Origin: Aequorivita lipolytica
GTDB taxonomy: Bacteria; Bacteroidota; Bacteroidia; Flavobacteriales; Flavobacteriaceae
NCBI RefSeq assembly: GCF_007997135.1
Contig: NZ_VORU01000008.1
Span: 1-64,000, forward strand
DNA: 64,000 nucleotides
Direction of reading: 5' to 3'
Of the stretch, positions 63,666 to 64,000 are shown in pieces. A program made the translations under genes and the position numbers. The notes below the pieces were generated by a model. It saw nothing but the letters and a program-made list of their open reading frames with translations, made no database searches and had not been told where the DNA came from. Each line of letters begins with the position of its first letter. Within the stretch, counting starts at the first letter, position 1.

Positions 63666-64000
63666 CTACTGTCTTTGTTCTTTTTTCTTTCTTCTTTCCT
63701 CTCTCGCCTGATTTCTAATAACAACCTTTGAAATATAAATACTCACCTCATAAAGAATAAGTATGGGGATGGCAACAATAATCTGGCTTACAATGTCTGG
63801 GGGGGTGATTAACGCGGAAAGGATCAAGACTATTATTAATGCAAACTTTCGGTATTTTCGAAGAATTTCAGGAGTTATAAGTCCGATTTTGGTAAGTATG
63901 TACATAATAATTGGCAACTCAAAAACAATTCCGCAGGCCAGAACGGAAGTGCGCACCAAGGAAATATAACTATCCAAATCAAACTGGTTAATAACCTCCT
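63666..64000 (-). CDS. tatC: Twin-arginine translocase subunit TatC, C-terminal part (runs off window)
   Basis: The visible C-terminal 111 codons contain VINQFDLDSYISLVRTS, LACGIVFELPIIMYILTKIG (the VFELP motif of TatC), FALIIVLILSALITPPD and the last two membrane helices. The protein ends with a basic tail RREE-like QAREERRKKKEQRQ. The frame is open to the window edge at 64000, so the N-terminal helices are outside. TatC recognises twin-arginine signal peptides in Tat export. Confidence 0.9.
   Translation of the reverse strand, partial: EVINQFDLDSYISLVRTSVLACGIVFELPIIMYILTKIGLITPEILRKYRKFALIIVLILSALITPPDIVSQIIVAIPILILYEVSIYISKVVIRNQAREERRKKKEQRQ

Overview
The window looks like a chromosomal segment of a marine-type flavobacterium (Bacteroidota, Flavobacteriaceae). 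The evidence is family content: a SecA of 1119 residues without the C-terminal zinc motif, a PorV/PorQ-type outer-membrane protein, the Bacteroidota-restricted families DUF4199 and DUF4105/Lnb, the gene group tatC-CMD-lptB, AT-rich codon use, and a TAnnTTTG-like promoter before wza. The genus is not provable from the sequence alone.

Layout. (1) 0-13.8 kb, housekeeping: the edge of an IS1182-type transposase; a DUF2383 protein; an ECF sigma factor with a putative membrane anti-sigma factor and a secreted repeat-rich protein in overlapping frames; DUF4199; a DUF1579 lipoprotein; secA; a DUF2795 protein; a cobalamin adenosyltransferase; a 58-residue membrane protein; a LolD/MacB-type ATPase; a methyltransferase; and an ABC-F ATPase. 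(2) 14.5-57.7 kb, a very large surface-polysaccharide locus. It starts with wza and wzc and ends with a polyprenyl glycosylphosphotransferase. Between them are Wzm/Wzt-type ABC exporter genes, an aminotransferase/WbqC/acyltransferase/beta-propeller cassette, about fourteen glycosyltransferases (GT2 and GT4), two sulfotransferase-like proteins, two asparagine-synthetase-like amidotransferases, an exostosin-like enzyme, a FkbM methyltransferase and an O-antigen ligase/polymerase. (3) 58-64 kb, envelope genes: a DUF4105/Lnb-type protein, a PorV/PorQ-type protein, pssA, lptB, a carboxymuconolactone decarboxylase and the 3' part of tatC.

How the genes fit together: the phosphotransferase loads the first sugar on undecaprenyl phosphate, the glycosyltransferases extend the glycan, the modifying enzymes decorate it (sulfate, amide, methyl, acylamino groups), Wzm/Wzt moves it across the inner membrane, Wza/Wzc drives or regulates export, and the ligase/polymerase attaches or extends it. 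No Wzx-type flippase gene was found in the window.

The most unusual property is intergenic. Almost every gap in and around the polysaccharide locus is filled with short-period tandem repeats (6-13 bp units), REP-like palindromes and longer direct repeats. A 3.9 kb repeat hotspot (20.3-24.2 kb) contains little besides a YefM/YoeB toxin-antitoxin pair, itself flanked by direct repeats of about 200 bp that carry the same modules in the same order. Two kinds of small free-standing gene, a GxxExxY PD-(D/E)XK nuclease and a four-helix-bundle IVP protein (one intact, one dead copy), sit inside complementary-repeat borders like insertion cassettes.
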